A stretch of DNA of 64,000 nucleotides from Streptococcus sp. 2342 (GCF_013276795.1 NZ_VMLR01000004.1:1-64000), one strand, 5' to 3'; shown: positions 7,812 to 17,878, counted from the stretch's first letter. Notes: generated by a model not told the origin, from the letters alone. Numbers and translations: made by a program.

Positions 7812-8921
7812 ATGTTTCGTAGAAATAAATTATTTTTTTGGACCACAGAAATTTTACTCTTAACAATCATCTTTTACCTATGGAGACAGATGGGGTCTTT
7901 GATTAACCCTTTTGTTAGCGTGCTTAATACAATTATGATTCCATTTTTATTAGGGGGCTTTCTTTATTATTTGACAAACCCTATTGTTACTTTCTTAAAT
8001 AAAGTCTGTAAACTCAATCGTTTGCTTGGTATTTTAATTACCTTGTGTGCTTTGGTCTGGGGAATGGTCATAGGTGTTGTCTATCTCTTACCTATTTTGA
8101 TTAATCAGTTATCTAGTTTGATTATATCTAGTCAAACTATTTATAGTCGAGTACAAGACTTAATCATAGACTTATCTAATTACCCTGCGCTCCAGAATTT
8201 GGATGTAGAAGCTACAATTCAGCAGTTAAACTTATCCTATGTTGATATTCTTCAAAATATCCTAAATAGCGTATCAAATAGTGTGGGGAGCGTCTTGTCA
8301 GCTCTTATCAGTACTGTTTTGATTTTGATTATGACTCCAGTTTTTTTGGTTTATTTCTTATTAGATGGACATAAATTCTTGCCCATGCTTGAAAGAACGA
8401 TTCTAAAGAGGGATCGCTTGCATATTGCAGGTTTATTAAAGAATTTAAATGCGACGATTGCTCGCTATATTAGTGGAGTTTCGATTGACGCAATCATTAT
8501 AGGTTGTTTGGCTTATATTGGCTATAGTATTATTGGTTTAAAATATGCTTTAGTTTTTGCTATTTTTTCTGGTGTAGCCAATTTAATTCCTTATGTGGGG
8601 CCAAGTATTGGTTTGATTCCTATGATCATCGCAAATATATTCACTGATCCCCATAGAATGCTGATTGCAGTGATTTATATGCTTGTTGTTCAGCAGGTAG
8701 ATGGTAATATCTTATATCCTCGAATCGTAGGAAGTGTTATGAAGGTTCATCCAATCACGATTTTGGTTTTACTTTTGTTGTCAAGCAATATCTATGGTGT
8801 AGTTGGAATGATTGTCGCAGTGCCAACCTATTCTATCTTAAAAGAAATTTCTAAGTTCTTATCCCGTTTGTATGAAAATCATAAAATAATGAAAGAACGA
8901 GAAAGAGAATTAGCTAAGTAA
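7812..8921 (+). CDS. AI-2E family transporter (PerM/YtvI-like permease)
   Basis: 369 residues with about eight membrane segments: two near the N-terminus, one around residue 65, a soluble central region (about 95-150), then a cluster of helices to residue 345. The segment GVANLIPYVGPSIG near residue 255 is diagnostic for the AI-2E transporter (PF01594) family. Members export small molecules or act as Na+/H+ antiporters; despite the name, AI-2 transport is shown for few, and no substrate can be assigned here. TGGTAAAAT just upstream and GGGAGG before ATG 7812 supply promoter and ribosome-binding site. It is divergent from dacA and followed by a terminator. Confidence 0.88.
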   Translation: MFRRNKLFFWTTEILLLTIIFYLWRQMGSLINPFVSVLNTIMIPFLLGGFLYYLTNPIVTFLNKVCKLNRLLGILITLCALVWGMVIGVVYLLPILINQLSSLIISSQTIYSRVQDLIIDLSNYPALQNLDVEATIQQLNLSYVDILQNILNSVSNSVGSVLSALISTVLILIMTPVFLVYFLLDGHKFLPMLERTILKRDRLHIAGLLKNLNATIARYISGVSIDAIIIGCLAYIGYSIIGLKYALVFAIFSGVANLIPYVGPSIGLIPMIIANIFTDPHRMLIAVIYMLVVQQVDGNILYPRIVGSVMKVHPITILVLLLLSSNIYGVVGMIVAVPTYSILKEISKFLSRLYENHKIMKERERELAK

Positions 8922-8950
8922 AAGTCAGGAGAACCCTGATTTTTCTTTTT
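8921..8950 (+). terminator. Terminator after the AI-2E family gene
   Basis: TCAGG-AGAAC-CCTGA followed by a T-rich run separates this gene from tuf. Confidence 0.6.
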
Positions 8951-9028
8951 CTTTAGGTAAGTTATAGGAGTAGAAGTGCCGTTTAGAATAGTAGATTAAG
9001 AATAATTCACAAAAACGTTGTAAAACAC

Positions 9029-9056
9029 TTGCAATTTAGCTGAAATTTGATAAAAT
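9029..9056 (+). promoter_or_regulatory. tuf promoter
   Basis: TTGCAA (9029-9034), a 16-base spacer and TAAAAT (9051-9056) preceded by TGA as an extended -10. The tuf ATG is about 70 bases downstream. Confidence 0.7.
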
Positions 9057-9127
9057 AGTAAGGAAAGTTAGACTGTATTGCCTACTGTCTATCTATAAAA
9101 TATATTTTATTGGAGGCTTTTACTCAA

Positions 9128-10324
<1,197 letters not shown>

Positions 10325-10370
10325 TTCGATTTAGTTCCCAGAAGAACAATTATTTAAGTCAGACACTAAA

Positions 10371-10399
10371 AGAATCTTGCTTTGCAAGGTTCTTTTTTT
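10371..10399 (+). terminator. tuf terminator
   Basis: AGAATCTTGC-TTT-GCAAGGTTCT followed by seven T. Confidence 0.9.
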
Positions 10400-10414
10400 C
10401 GAATATTGAACTAA

Positions 10415-10609
10415 TACTCAATGAAAATCAAAGAGCAAACTAGGAAACTAGCTGCAGGCTGCTCAAAACAGTGTTTTGAGGTTGCAGATAGAACTGACGA
10501 AGTCAGCTCAAAACATGTTTTTGAGGTTGTAGATAAGACTGACGAAGTCAGTAACCATACATACGACAAGGCGAAGCTGACGCGGTTTGAAGGAGATTTT
10601 CGAAGAGTA
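10415..10609 (-). repeat. BOX element, A1-B2-C1 (minus orientation)
   Basis: It reads boxC (ACTCAATGAAAATCAAAGAG), two boxB units (CTCAAAACA...GACGAAGTCAG, about 45 bp each), and then boxA ending TTTTCGAAGAGTA. The ends TACTC/GAGTA and the GAAAATC subterminal match form imperfect inverted repeats. TAA flanks both sides (10412-10414, 10610-10612). It lies between the tuf terminator and the helicase terminator. A 63-codon open frame in it is a by-product of the repeat and not a gene. Confidence 0.93.
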
Positions 10610-10627
10610 TAAAATTGAATTGCTTAC

Positions 10628-10662
10628 AGAAAAAGCTCCATACACCGGATGTGCATAGAGCA
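10628..10662 (-). terminator. Terminator of the helicase gene
   Basis: On the minus strand GCTCTATGCAC-ATCCG-GTGTATGGAGC is followed by TTTTT, just after the helicase stop codon. Confidence 0.8.
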
Positions 10663-10669
10663 ATGGGGA

Positions 10670-11752
10670 TTATTTGATATAGAGTTCTTGGTTTTTCAAG
10701 ACAATTTCACGAACCGTAGCAAATTTCTTGAGTTTTTTAAGTTCTTCTGGATGAGTGACGAGAGTGATAACATAACCTTCCTTGCCCATACGGCCAGTAC
10801 GGCCAGCACGGTGTGTGTAGGTTTCGCTATCTCTAGGAACATCAAAGTTTACGACACATTCTAGGCTATCGATATCAATTCCACGAGCCAAAAGGTCTGT
10901 TGCAAGGAGTAGGGTTAGTTGCTTGTCTTTAAACTTTTCTAAGATGACTTTTCTAAATTTGACATTGACATCACTAGCGAGGGAAACAGCCAAGATATCC
11001 CGATACTGTAGTTTTTCTTCTGCACTTCCAAGGTCTGATAGGCTGTTAAAGAAGACAAGACCTCGGAAATCCTCTACATGAGACAGTTTTCGTAGCATAT
11101 CCACACGATGGCGTTGCTCCACCTGCATATAGAAATGTTGGATGTTGTCCAATTTTTGGTCAGAAAGATCAATGGTACGTGTATTCGGCACAATCTTTTC
11201 TTGGTCAAACTTGGTCGTAGCACTCATGTAGATGAGTTGGTGGTCACGAGGTGCGTAGTGAGTTATTTTCTCGACAAAGTGTATCTGAGAATCATCAAGC
11301 AATTGGTCAAATTCATCCAGGATGATGGTTTCCACATTCATCATCTTGATTTTTTTCAGTTTAATGAGTTCAAAGATACGGCCAGGAGTACCGATTAGAA
11401 TTTCTGGTCCTTTTTTGAGGCGTTCAATCTGGCGTTTCTGACTCGAACCTGATAAGAAGAGTTGGGCAGTTAAGCCGATAGTTTCAGCCCACGTTTTACA
11501 TACATCAAAAATCTGTCCAGCAAGCTCTGTATTTGGTGCTAGAATCAAGAGTTGCTGCGCTTTTTTCTTTTGTAGTCTGAGAAGACTTGGTAGGAGGTAA
11601 GCTAGGGTCTTACCGGTTCCTGTTGGGCTCACTCCTAGAAGGTTTTCTCCTGCAAGAATGGGCTCAAATAGTTGAGTTTGAATGGGGGTGAATTCTTGGA
11701 AACCGAGTTGGTCACTCAGTTCTTGCCATTCAGTCGGTAGTTTGGTTTTCAT
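10670..11752 (-). CDS. DEAD-box family ATP-dependent RNA helicase
   Basis: 360 residues with the two RecA-like domains of SF2 RNA helicases. Visible motifs are the Q motif (FTPIQTQ), Walker A PTGTGKT near residue 44, GTPGR, motif II DEFD near residue 147 (Phe in place of Ala), MSAT, ATDLLARGID and HRAGRTGR. There is no C-terminal RNA-binding extension, so it is a minimal helicase, possibly comparable to CshB-type enzymes in ribosome assembly or mRNA turnover. Its ATG overlaps the stop of the upstream oxidoreductase (ATGA), so the two are translationally coupled. The DEFD variant is conservative and probably functional. Confidence 0.9.
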   Translation of the reverse strand: MKTKLPTEWQELSDQLGFQEFTPIQTQLFEPILAGENLLGVSPTGTGKTLAYLLPSLLRLQKKKAQQLLILAPNTELAGQIFDVCKTWAETIGLTAQLFLSGSSQKRQIERLKKGPEILIGTPGRIFELIKLKKIKMMNVETIILDEFDQLLDDSQIHFVEKITHYAPRDHQLIYMSATTKFDQEKIVPNTRTIDLSDQKLDNIQHFYMQVEQRHRVDMLRKLSHVEDFRGLVFFNSLSDLGSAEEKLQYRDILAVSLASDVNVKFRKVILEKFKDKQLTLLLATDLLARGIDIDSLECVVNFDVPRDSETYTHRAGRTGRMGKEGYVITLVTHPEELKKLKKFATVREIVLKNQELYIK

Positions 11753-12726
11753 TTTTCTGCCTCAAATCTAATGCCAGCAGTCTGGCGCATGGTATATAGT
11801 AGCTCATGAACAGAGCCTGCATCATCCAGCCAGTTCTGGTAGAGTGTCTGGTCTGGTTGCTGAATCATCTGTGCAAATGCAGCGACTTCCTCAGTCATCG
11901 TATGAGGAGCCTGTTGGATAGGGAGTTGGACTTGATTGCCTTGATGGTCGGTAAAAATAGCTGAGCGGATATGCTCGATGGTGTTGAGGGTCAAGGTTCC
12001 GTCTGTCGTATAAATCTCGCAAGGAAGATTGGAAGTGATGTTTTTTCCAGCCTTGATATGAACTTGATAGTCAGTGTAGAAGAGGATTCCATCTCCATTT
12101 AGGTCAATGCTATTGTTAAGCTGTTGAGCTTGATAGGTCGCGTCATTAGCTTTTCCAAAAAGACGAACAGCAGCATAGAGAGGATAAATTCCCAAATCCA
12201 TAAGAGCTCCACCAGCAAAACGCTCTGAAAAGACATTGGGCGTATGCCCAGCTAACAAATCAGGCATTTTGGAAGAATACTTGGCATAGTTGAAATCTGC
12301 TCCCAAAATCTGTTTGTCTGCTAAAAAGTTTTTGATGATAGTGAAAGCTTTTTCATGGTAATTCCGAGCTGCTTCAAAGATAAAACAGTGATTTGTTTCA
12401 GCTGTTTGAACCAAATCCAGCCAGTCTTGTGGCTGAGTGACGGCTGGCTTTTCAAGAATGACATGTTTACCTGCAGACAATGCAGCTTTTGCCTGAGCAA
12501 AATGCAAGGAGTTTGGGCTAGCAATATAGACCAAATCAAAGGAGCTCTTGAAGAAGTCTTCTAATTGATCAAATAGTTGGATATTCTGATAGCGAGAAGC
12601 AAAGGTTGCCGCAGTTTCTAGTTTTCTAGAATAGACTGCGACCAGCTTGTATTCTCCACTGGAATGGGCTGCTTCTATGAAGTGATGGCTGATAGCGCCT
12701 GTTCCGATGACACCTAATTTTAGCAT
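11749..12726 (-). CDS. Gfo/Idh/MocA family NAD(P)-dependent oxidoreductase
   Basis: 325 residues. The N-terminal Rossmann domain has GVIGTGAISHHF at residues 5-16 for dinucleotide binding. LEKPAVTQ near residue 95 corresponds to the conserved EKP motif whose Lys contacts cofactor and substrate. The C-terminal half is the usual mixed-sheet domain. Substrates of this family are sugars, inositols or their phosphates; none can be assigned. ATG 12726 is chosen because AAAGGAG lies six bases upstream; an extra 12 codons would skip that site. It shares an ATGA overlap with the helicase gene. An IS element begins about 70 bp upstream of its start. Confidence 0.88.
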   Translation of the reverse strand: MLKLGVIGTGAISHHFIEAAHSSGEYKLVAVYSRKLETAATFASRYQNIQLFDQLEDFFKSSFDLVYIASPNSLHFAQAKAALSAGKHVILEKPAVTQPQDWLDLVQTAETNHCFIFEAARNYHEKAFTIIKNFLADKQILGADFNYAKYSSKMPDLLAGHTPNVFSERFAGGALMDLGIYPLYAAVRLFGKANDATYQAQQLNNSIDLNGDGILFYTDYQVHIKAGKNITSNLPCEIYTTDGTLTLNTIEHIRSAIFTDHQGNQVQLPIQQAPHTMTEEVAAFAQMIQQPDQTLYQNWLDDAGSVHELLYTMRQTAGIRFEAEK

Positions 12727-12782
12727 AAATACTCCTTTTACAATTTTAAATCCTTCTTTCATTATAACATAGATAGACGGGA

Positions 12783-12801
12783 CTATCCAACAGAGGGTAA
12801 A
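12783..12801. repeat. Direct repeat flanking the IS region, left copy
   Basis: CTATCCAACAGAGGGTAAA is repeated exactly at 14327-14345. Its last bases (GGGTAA) coincide with the tip of the inverted repeat, so the true target duplication could be shorter (about 11-13 bp). Confidence 0.85.
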
Positions 12802-12999
12802 TTCCCAAACTAACTTCCACCGCTAATCCAAGTGGAAGTTAGTCTGATAAAAATCCTAAAAACCAGTGGAAATCCGTGTCAGGGTAAGTTCCACTGGTTT
12901 TAATCATGCTTGATTTCATCGCTTTTGTAGCCAAAATGAATAGAAAAAAAGAGCGCACAAAATCCCCTCATCTGAAAGCGTTTCAGATTAAGTTCCGCT

Positions 13000-14261
13000 A
13001 TGGTGGAAGTTAGTGTGAGACGTTTGAATGCGGTTAAAGATTAGTTTTTAGAACTTATGTTGGAGTAATTTAGACGACTGACAGACGTCTTCTGCAGGTA
13101 TTTTAGAAATACCTAGAAGTTTAGGAATTTCTTCTCCGTAAGTAAAGGCAAAGAGTTCATAGGCTGACTTTCCATTCAAAGCAGCGCGTTTGACACTGTT
13201 GACATGCGAACAGACGAGATTGATTTCCTCTTGAGTTAAATTGTCAAAAGAAGTTCCTTTAGGCAGAATGTCGCGAATCAGCGTGTGATTTTTCTCAATT
13301 CTCCCTTTCTGGTCAGAGCGATTAGGGTCACAAAAGAAGAGTTTACTCTCTCCTCGCACATCCATTTCGATATCATCGACCCTGGCAAACTCTCCACCAT
13401 TATCTGTCAGGATGACAGGAAAGAGTTGGAAGAAATCTTTGTCAGCTTGGTGAAGAGTGTTCTTGATGTCATAGAGGTGTTTGGTAACCTCAAGGGCAGT
13501 TTTATTATCCAGCAGTCTAGCGAAGATAAAGTTACAGAAAGACAGGTTGAAGGTGAGTAAGACTTTCCCTCCCATCCTCCCCAGAACTGTATCCATTTCT
13601 AGCTAAGAGTCTAGTTGATTAAGGGCTAAATAGTTTTGGAAATCCTCATAGGAACGGCCTTTTTTAGCTTCTTTAGGGATGGAAGGTAGCTTATTTTTCC
13701 GTCTTTCTTTGAAATTAACGGCTCTGGCTAGGTCAATAGGAGCGATAGATAGGTATCCTTTTCGGATGTGTCGATAGACAGTTGAGGAGCTGACATCAAG
13801 GTTATGAGTTTTGAGGATATGATAGATGTGTTGTCCCTTTTTAACACCATCAGAAATGACTTTGTCCATGTCCCAGAAGGTCTTGGAATTGAGAGGAGTT
13901 CCTTCACGAGCTTCTACAAGAGTTTGTTCGTACTGTTTTTGAGCTTGTTTAGAGAGGTAGAAGATCTTCTTATAGCCACAATTCTGTCTTCTTTTAGGAC
14001 ATCCATTACAGACAAAGGGAGCTTTGTCGAGTAGAGGGCAAGGAAGGTTATGGCATGTAGACTCTCGGATTTGTCTGTTTCGTTTGACTTCTTTAGAAAC
14101 AGTAGTTGGGTCTTTTAGAATGGATTGTCCAATAGCTTTGAAGGTTTCACCGCGCTCTAAGCCCAGTTGGATATCATTGCGGTCTGAAAGGGTAAGGTGT
14201 TTATGTTTTGTCATAGTAGACCTCATTTCTAATTCAAACGTCTCACACTTAATTCCACCAT
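13000..14261 (-). mobile_element. Inner IS30-family element (1262 bp)
   Basis: The 30-bp terminal inverted repeats start ATGGTGGAA and end GTGTGAGACGTTTGAAT, differing at a few positions. The transposase frame fills the interior, beginning just inside one repeat. The length fits the IS30 family. No convincing short target duplication is visible at these inner ends. Confidence 0.7.
13048..14214 (-). pseudogene. IS30-family transposase interrupted by an in-frame TAG
   Basis: The minus-strand frame from ATG 14214 (preceded by ATGAGG) to 13048 would encode 388 residues but has TAG at 13605-13603, codon 204. Before the stop are the IS30 N-terminal helix-turn-helix (LTLSDRNDIQLGLERGETFKAI) and a cysteine cluster. 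After it, in the same frame, come all three DDE catalytic positions: Asp of EMDTVLG, Asp of LTDNGGEF and Glu of KGRIEKNH. Without readthrough neither fragment should transpose. A second copy elsewhere could still act in trans on the intact ends. A base-calling error cannot be excluded. Confidence 0.88.
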
Positions 14262-14326
14262 AAAAATCCGTTTTAGACTAATTTCCACTTCGGTTAGGCG
14301 AGTGGAAGTTACTTTGAGAAGTTACC

Positions 14327-14345
14327 CTATCCAACAGAGGGTAAA
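14327..14345. repeat. Direct repeat flanking the IS region, right copy
   Basis: Exact copy of 12783-12801. Its preservation suggests that the whole 1.5-kb block inserted as a unit fairly recently. Confidence 0.85.
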
Positions 14346-14423
14346 AAATTTCAAATAAGCTACTAGGCCTTTTCCAAAGAAAGTGGTACAATAATGAGAT
14401 GAGTAAATGAAATGGGAGGGAAA

Positions 14424-15116
14424 ATGAGATTATTACCTATAAGAAAAATATCACGTCAGTCTAAGAGGCTAGCGCTTTTTTTGACTTTTTGCGCAGGTTA
14501 TGTAGATGCCTACACTTTTATTGTGCGAGGGAACACTCTTGTAGCTGGACAAACTGGGAATGTCGTCTTTCTTTCAGTAGAATTAATTCAAAATAATGTT
14601 TCAGATGTTAGGGACAAGGTTCTCACCTTGCTAGCTTTTATGATGGGGGTCTTTTTATTAACTGTTTATAAGGAAAAATTGAGAATTGTGAAAAAGCCAA
14701 TTTTGTCATTGCTTCCTTTGGCAATCTTATCAATCATTATTGGTTTTATGCCCCAAACTGTAGATAATATCTATCTAGTGCCGCCCTTGGCCTTCTGTAT
14801 GGGACTGGTGACAACTGCTTTTGGAGAAGTGTCGGGGATTGCTTATAATAATGCCTTTATGACGGGGAACATCAAACGGACCATGTTGGCTTTTGGGGAT
14901 TATTTTAGGACCAAGCATACGCCCTTCCTGCGTGAAGCCTTGATTTTCGTTAGCCTACTTACCAGCTTTGTCCTTGGCGTTGTCTTTTCAGCCTATTTGA
15001 CGATTTTTTATAATGAAAAAACTATTCTTGGTGTTCCTATTATGATGAGCATTTTTTACCTCAGTATGCTTTTTGCCTCGTGGCGGAAAAAAGTAAAAGA
15101 AAAAGCTTCATTTTAG
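14424..15116 (+). CDS. YoaK/DUF1275 family membrane protein
   Basis: 230 residues with about six membrane helices. The conserved DUF1275 signatures are GYVDAYTFIVRG and AGQTGNVVFLSVEL near the N-terminus and AYNNAFMTGNIKR in the middle; these two repeat-like halves are typical of the family. Function is unknown; some relatives are linked to transport. ATG 14424 follows GGGAGGG closely; the in-frame ATG at 14412 has no good ribosome-binding site. An extended -10 TGGTACAAT lies at 14384-14392, only about 40 bp from the IS right end, so the insertion replaced or displaced any more distant upstream elements. Confidence 0.88.
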   Translation: MRLLPIRKISRQSKRLALFLTFCAGYVDAYTFIVRGNTLVAGQTGNVVFLSVELIQNNVSDVRDKVLTLLAFMMGVFLLTVYKEKLRIVKKPILSLLPLAILSIIIGFMPQTVDNIYLVPPLAFCMGLVTTAFGEVSGIAYNNAFMTGNIKRTMLAFGDYFRTKHTPFLREALIFVSLLTSFVLGVVFSAYLTIFYNEKTILGVPIMMSIFYLSMLFASWRKKVKEKASF

Positions 15117-15146
15117 GTGTTATTACTTGTAAGAAAATAGGAGATA

Positions 15147-15155
15147 TGCTATACT
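15147..15155 (+). promoter_or_regulatory. Promoter of the rplU operon
   Basis: Extended -10 TGCTATACT, about 145 bp before rplU, so the transcript carries a long leader. Confidence 0.6.
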
Positions 15156-15161
15156 TGAAGA

Positions 15162-15290
15162 GTTGACTATGCACGTTCCTGTGCAACCGCACGAACATCG
15201 TCGCTTGATTATTCAAGTTTAAGTGGTTCGTCCCACGATGCTAGGCGAGTCTTCACAAAAAATTCGGGGAAACCCATAAAAATCATAGGA
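15162..15290 (+). ncRNA. Ribosomal protein L21 leader
   Basis: The leader between promoter and rplU forms several helices: TGCAC/GTGCA near 15171, CTTGATTATTCAAG near 15206, and a longer CATCGT (15197)/ACGATG (15235) pairing. This position and architecture match the L21 leader of Firmicutes, thought to let a ribosomal protein repress its own operon. The assignment rests on position and pairing; a covariance-model search would settle it. Confidence 0.6.
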
Positions 15291-15298
15291 GGTGCATA

Positions 15299-15613
15299 AT
15301 GAGCACATACGCAATTATCAAAACTGGCGGAAAACAAGTTAAAGTTGAAGTTGGTCAAGCAGTTTACGTTGAAAAATTGAACGTTGAAGCTGGTCAAGAA
15401 GTTACTTTTAACGAAGTTGTTCTTGTTGGTGGTGAAAACACTGTTGTCGGAACTCCACTTGTTACTGGAGCTACTGTAGTTGGAACTGTTGAAAAACAAG
15501 GAAAACAAAAGAAAGTTGTTACTTACAAGTACAAACCTAAAAAAGGTAGCCACCGTAAACAAGGTCACCGTCAACCATATACTAAAGTTGTCATCAACGC
15601 AATCAACGCTTAA
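15299..15613 (+). CDS. rplU: 50S ribosomal protein L21
   Basis: 104 residues starting [19 protein letters not shown] and ending in the basic [19 protein letters not shown], the characteristic L21 C-terminal rRNA-binding tail. AGGAGG at 15286-15291 precedes the ATG. It is first gene of rplU-prp-rpmA, the standard Firmicutes arrangement, and is highly codon-biased. L21 binds 23S rRNA in the large subunit near L20. Confidence 0.98.
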   Translation: MSTYAIIKTGGKQVKVEVGQAVYVEKLNVEAGQEVTFNEVVLVGGENTVVGTPLVTGATVVGTVEKQGKQKKVVTYKYKPKKGSHRKQGHRQPYTKVVINAINA

Positions 15614-15619
15614 TTTTAA

Positions 15620-15973
<354 letters not shown>

Positions 15974-15989
15974 CACGGAGGAAAACATT

Positions 15990-16283
15990 ATGTTAAAAAT
16001 GACTCTTAACAACTTGCAACTTTTCGCCCACAAAAAAGGTGGAGGTTCTACATCAAACGGACGTGATTCACAAGCGAAACGTCTTGGAGCTAAAGCAGCT
16101 GACGGACAAACTGTAACAGGTGGCTCAATCCTTTACCGTCAACGTGGTACACACATCTACCCAGGTGTAAACGTTGGACGTGGTGGAGACGATACTTTGT
16201 TCGCTAAAGTTGAAGGCGTAGTACGCTTTGAACGTAAAGGACGCGATAAAAAGCAGGTTTCTGTTTATCCAATCGCTAAATAA
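15990..16283 (+). CDS. rpmA: 50S ribosomal protein L27 with Prp-cleaved N-terminal extension
   Basis: 97 residues. The first 13 residues contain NLQLFA followed by HKKGGGST. In Firmicutes the FA-H bond is cut by Prp to expose the mature L27 N-terminus, which reaches into the peptidyl-transferase centre. The body has the conserved [13 protein letters not shown] segment and [22 protein letters not shown] precedes the ATG by eight bases. It is last in the operon, followed by two hairpins. Confidence 0.98.
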   Translation: MLKMTLNNLQLFAHKKGGGSTSNGRDSQAKRLGAKAADGQTVTGGSILYRQRGTHIYPGVNVGRGGDDTLFAKVEGVVRFERKGRDKKQVSVYPIAK

Positions 16284-16304
16284 AAAGGTCCAGTGAACCT
16301 TTTT
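16281..16304 (+). terminator. rpmA terminator 1
   Basis: AAAAAGGT-CCAGTGA-ACCTTTTT directly after the rpmA stop. Confidence 0.85.
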
Positions 16305-16352
16305 ATCCCGAGCCTTGAAATGTAAAGGCGAGGAAGCTAGAAGTAGCATAAA

Positions 16353-16388
16353 CTAAGGCTTTCCGAGTTTTCGGAGAGTCTATTTTTG
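16353..16388 (+). terminator. Second hairpin after rpmA
   Basis: CTAAGGCTTTCCGA pairs imperfectly with TCGGAGAGTCTA and is followed by TTTTT. It may serve as a back-up terminator. The rest of 16389-16511 holds only the LysR-gene promoter (TnTGnTATAAT ending at 16483). Confidence 0.6.
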
Positions 16389-16511
16389 TTTTGATACCCA
16401 TGATTTTTTCGTTCTTAGTGTAGATGAATTTTATGAGTGACATTATTTTTCTTCGATGGAAAACTTCTAAAATATGGTATAATGAAAAGATAAAGAAGTT
16501 GGGGGTAGAAG

Positions 16512-17420
16512 ATGAACATTCAACAATTACGCTATGTTGTGGCTATTGCCAATAGTGGTACTTTCCGTGAAGCTGCTGAAAAGATGTATGTCAGCCAGCC
16601 GAGTCTGTCTATTTCTGTTCGTGATTTGGAAAAAGAGTTGGGCTTTAAGATTTTCCGTCGGACCAGCTCAGGGACTTTCTTGACTCGTCGCGGTATGGAA
16701 TTCTATGAAAAAGCGCAAGAATTGGTTAAAGGATTTGATATTTTTCAAAATCAGTATGCCAATCCTGAAGAAGAAAAAGATGAATTTTCCATTGCTAGCC
16801 AGCACTATGACTTCTTGCCCCCAACTATTACTGCCTTTTCAGAGCGCTATCCTGATTATAAGAACTTCCGTATTTTTGAATCGACTACTGTTCAAATCTT
16901 AGATGAAGTAGCGCAAGGTCATAGTGAGATTGGGATTATCTACCTCAACAATCAAAATAAAAAGGGGATTATGCAACGCGTTGAAAAGCTAGGCCTTGAG
17001 GTCATTGAATTGATTTCCTTCCATACCCACATTTATCTCCGCGAGGGGCATCCTTTAGCTCAGAAAGATGTATTGGTCATGGAGGATTTAGCGGACTTAC
17101 CGACAGTCCGTTTTACCCAAGAGAAAGACGAGTACCTTTATTATTCAGAGAACTTTGTCGATACCAGCGCTAGCTCACAGATGTTTAATGTGACAGACCG
17201 TGCTACCTTGAATGGTATTTTGGAGCGGACGGATGCTTATGCAACAGGTTCTGGATTTTTAGATAGTGACAGTGTTAATGGAATTACAGTTATTCGTCTC
17301 AAGGATAACCTAGATAATCGCATGGTCTATGTTAAACGTGAAGAAGTGGAGCTTAGTCAAGCTGGGACTCTCTTCGTAGAAGTCATGCAAGAATATTTTG
17401 ATCAAAAGAGGAAATCATGA
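16512..17420 (+). CDS. cpsY: LysR-family transcriptional regulator, CpsY/MtaR-like
   Basis: 302 residues. The N-terminal winged helix-turn-helix (residues 1-60: LRYVVAIANSGTFREAAEKMYVSQPSLSISVRDLEKELG) is classic LysR; the rest is the periplasmic-binding-like effector domain. Its position just upstream of lspA and rluD matches the streptococcal CpsY/MtaR regulators, which affect methionine uptake and cell-surface properties. The target genes here are not visible. An extended -10 (TATGGTATAAT) ends at 16483 and GGGGGTAG precedes the ATG. Its stop overlaps the lspA start (ATGA), so regulator, lspA, rluD and pce probably form one operon. Confidence 0.86.
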   Translation: MNIQQLRYVVAIANSGTFREAAEKMYVSQPSLSISVRDLEKELGFKIFRRTSSGTFLTRRGMEFYEKAQELVKGFDIFQNQYANPEEEKDEFSIASQHYDFLPPTITAFSERYPDYKNFRIFESTTVQILDEVAQGHSEIGIIYLNNQNKKGIMQRVEKLGLEVIELISFHTHIYLREGHPLAQKDVLVMEDLADLPTVRFTQEKDEYLYYSENFVDTSASSQMFNVTDRATLNGILERTDAYATGSGFLDSDSVNGITVIRLKDNLDNRMVYVKREEVELSQAGTLFVEVMQEYFDQKRKS

Positions 17421-17878
17421 AAAAAAGAGGCATAGTGGCAGTCATTGTACTGCTTTTGATTGGGCTGGATCAGTTGGTCAAATCCTATATCGTCCAGCAG
17501 ATTCCACTGGGTGAAGTACGCTCCTGGATTCCCAATTTCGTTAGTTTGACCTACCTTCAAAATCGAGGGGCATCCTTTTCGATGCTACAAGACCAGCAGT
17601 GGTTATTTGCTATTATTACACTGGTCGTTATGGTAGGTGCTATTTGGTATTTACATAAACACATGGAGGACTCATTCTGGATGGTCTTGGGTTTGACCTT
17701 GATTATTGCAGGTGGTCTTGGAAACTTTATTGACAGGGTCAGTCAGGGCTTTGTTGTGGATATGTTTCACCTTGACTTTATCAATTTTGCAATTTTCAAT
17801 GTGGCAGATAGCTATCTGACTGTTGGAGTGATTATTTTATTGATTGCAATGCTAAAAGAGGAAATAAATGGAAATTAA
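17417..17878 (+). CDS. lspA: Lipoprotein signal peptidase (signal peptidase II)
   Basis: 153 residues with four membrane helices. It cleaves prolipoproteins before the lipidated Cys; the catalytic Asp pair is in GNFIDR and FNVADSYLTVG. NRGASFSM in the first loop is also conserved. Substrates in this window include PrsA (LAAC lipobox). It overlaps the LysR gene by 4 bp and rluD by 11 bp, indicating translational coupling. Confidence 0.97.
   Translation: MKKRGIVAVIVLLLIGLDQLVKSYIVQQIPLGEVRSWIPNFVSLTYLQNRGASFSMLQDQQWLFAIITLVVMVGAIWYLHKHMEDSFWMVLGLTLIIAGGLGNFIDRVSQGFVVDMFHLDFINFAIFNVADSYLTVGVIILLIAMLKEEINGN

Larger units (their letters stand above)
12795..14327. mobile_element. Composite IS30-family insertion with ~52-bp outer inverted repeats
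   Basis: The outer ends 12795-12845 and 14275-14327 are imperfect inverted repeats starting GGGTAA and ending TAGTCT, flanked by a 19-bp direct repeat. Inside lies a typical IS30-sized element bounded by 30-bp inverted repeats (13000-13029 and 14232-14261). The left arm also contains a perfect 13-bp hairpin (AAAACCAGTGGAA at 12859-12871, its complement at 12889-12901). Either this is one IS with complex ends or an IS30 element nested in a small inverted-repeat element. Confidence 0.75.

Noticed and set aside
10421..10612. 63-codon open frame beginning MKIKEQTRK
   Set aside because: It is the translation of a BOX element read from boxC to boxA. No ribosome-binding site is present, and the other BOX copies carry different lengths and stops.
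12783..14345. Prophage or integrative conjugative element
   Set aside because: No integrase, phage structural or conjugation genes occur anywhere in the window. The block contains only one IS transposase.
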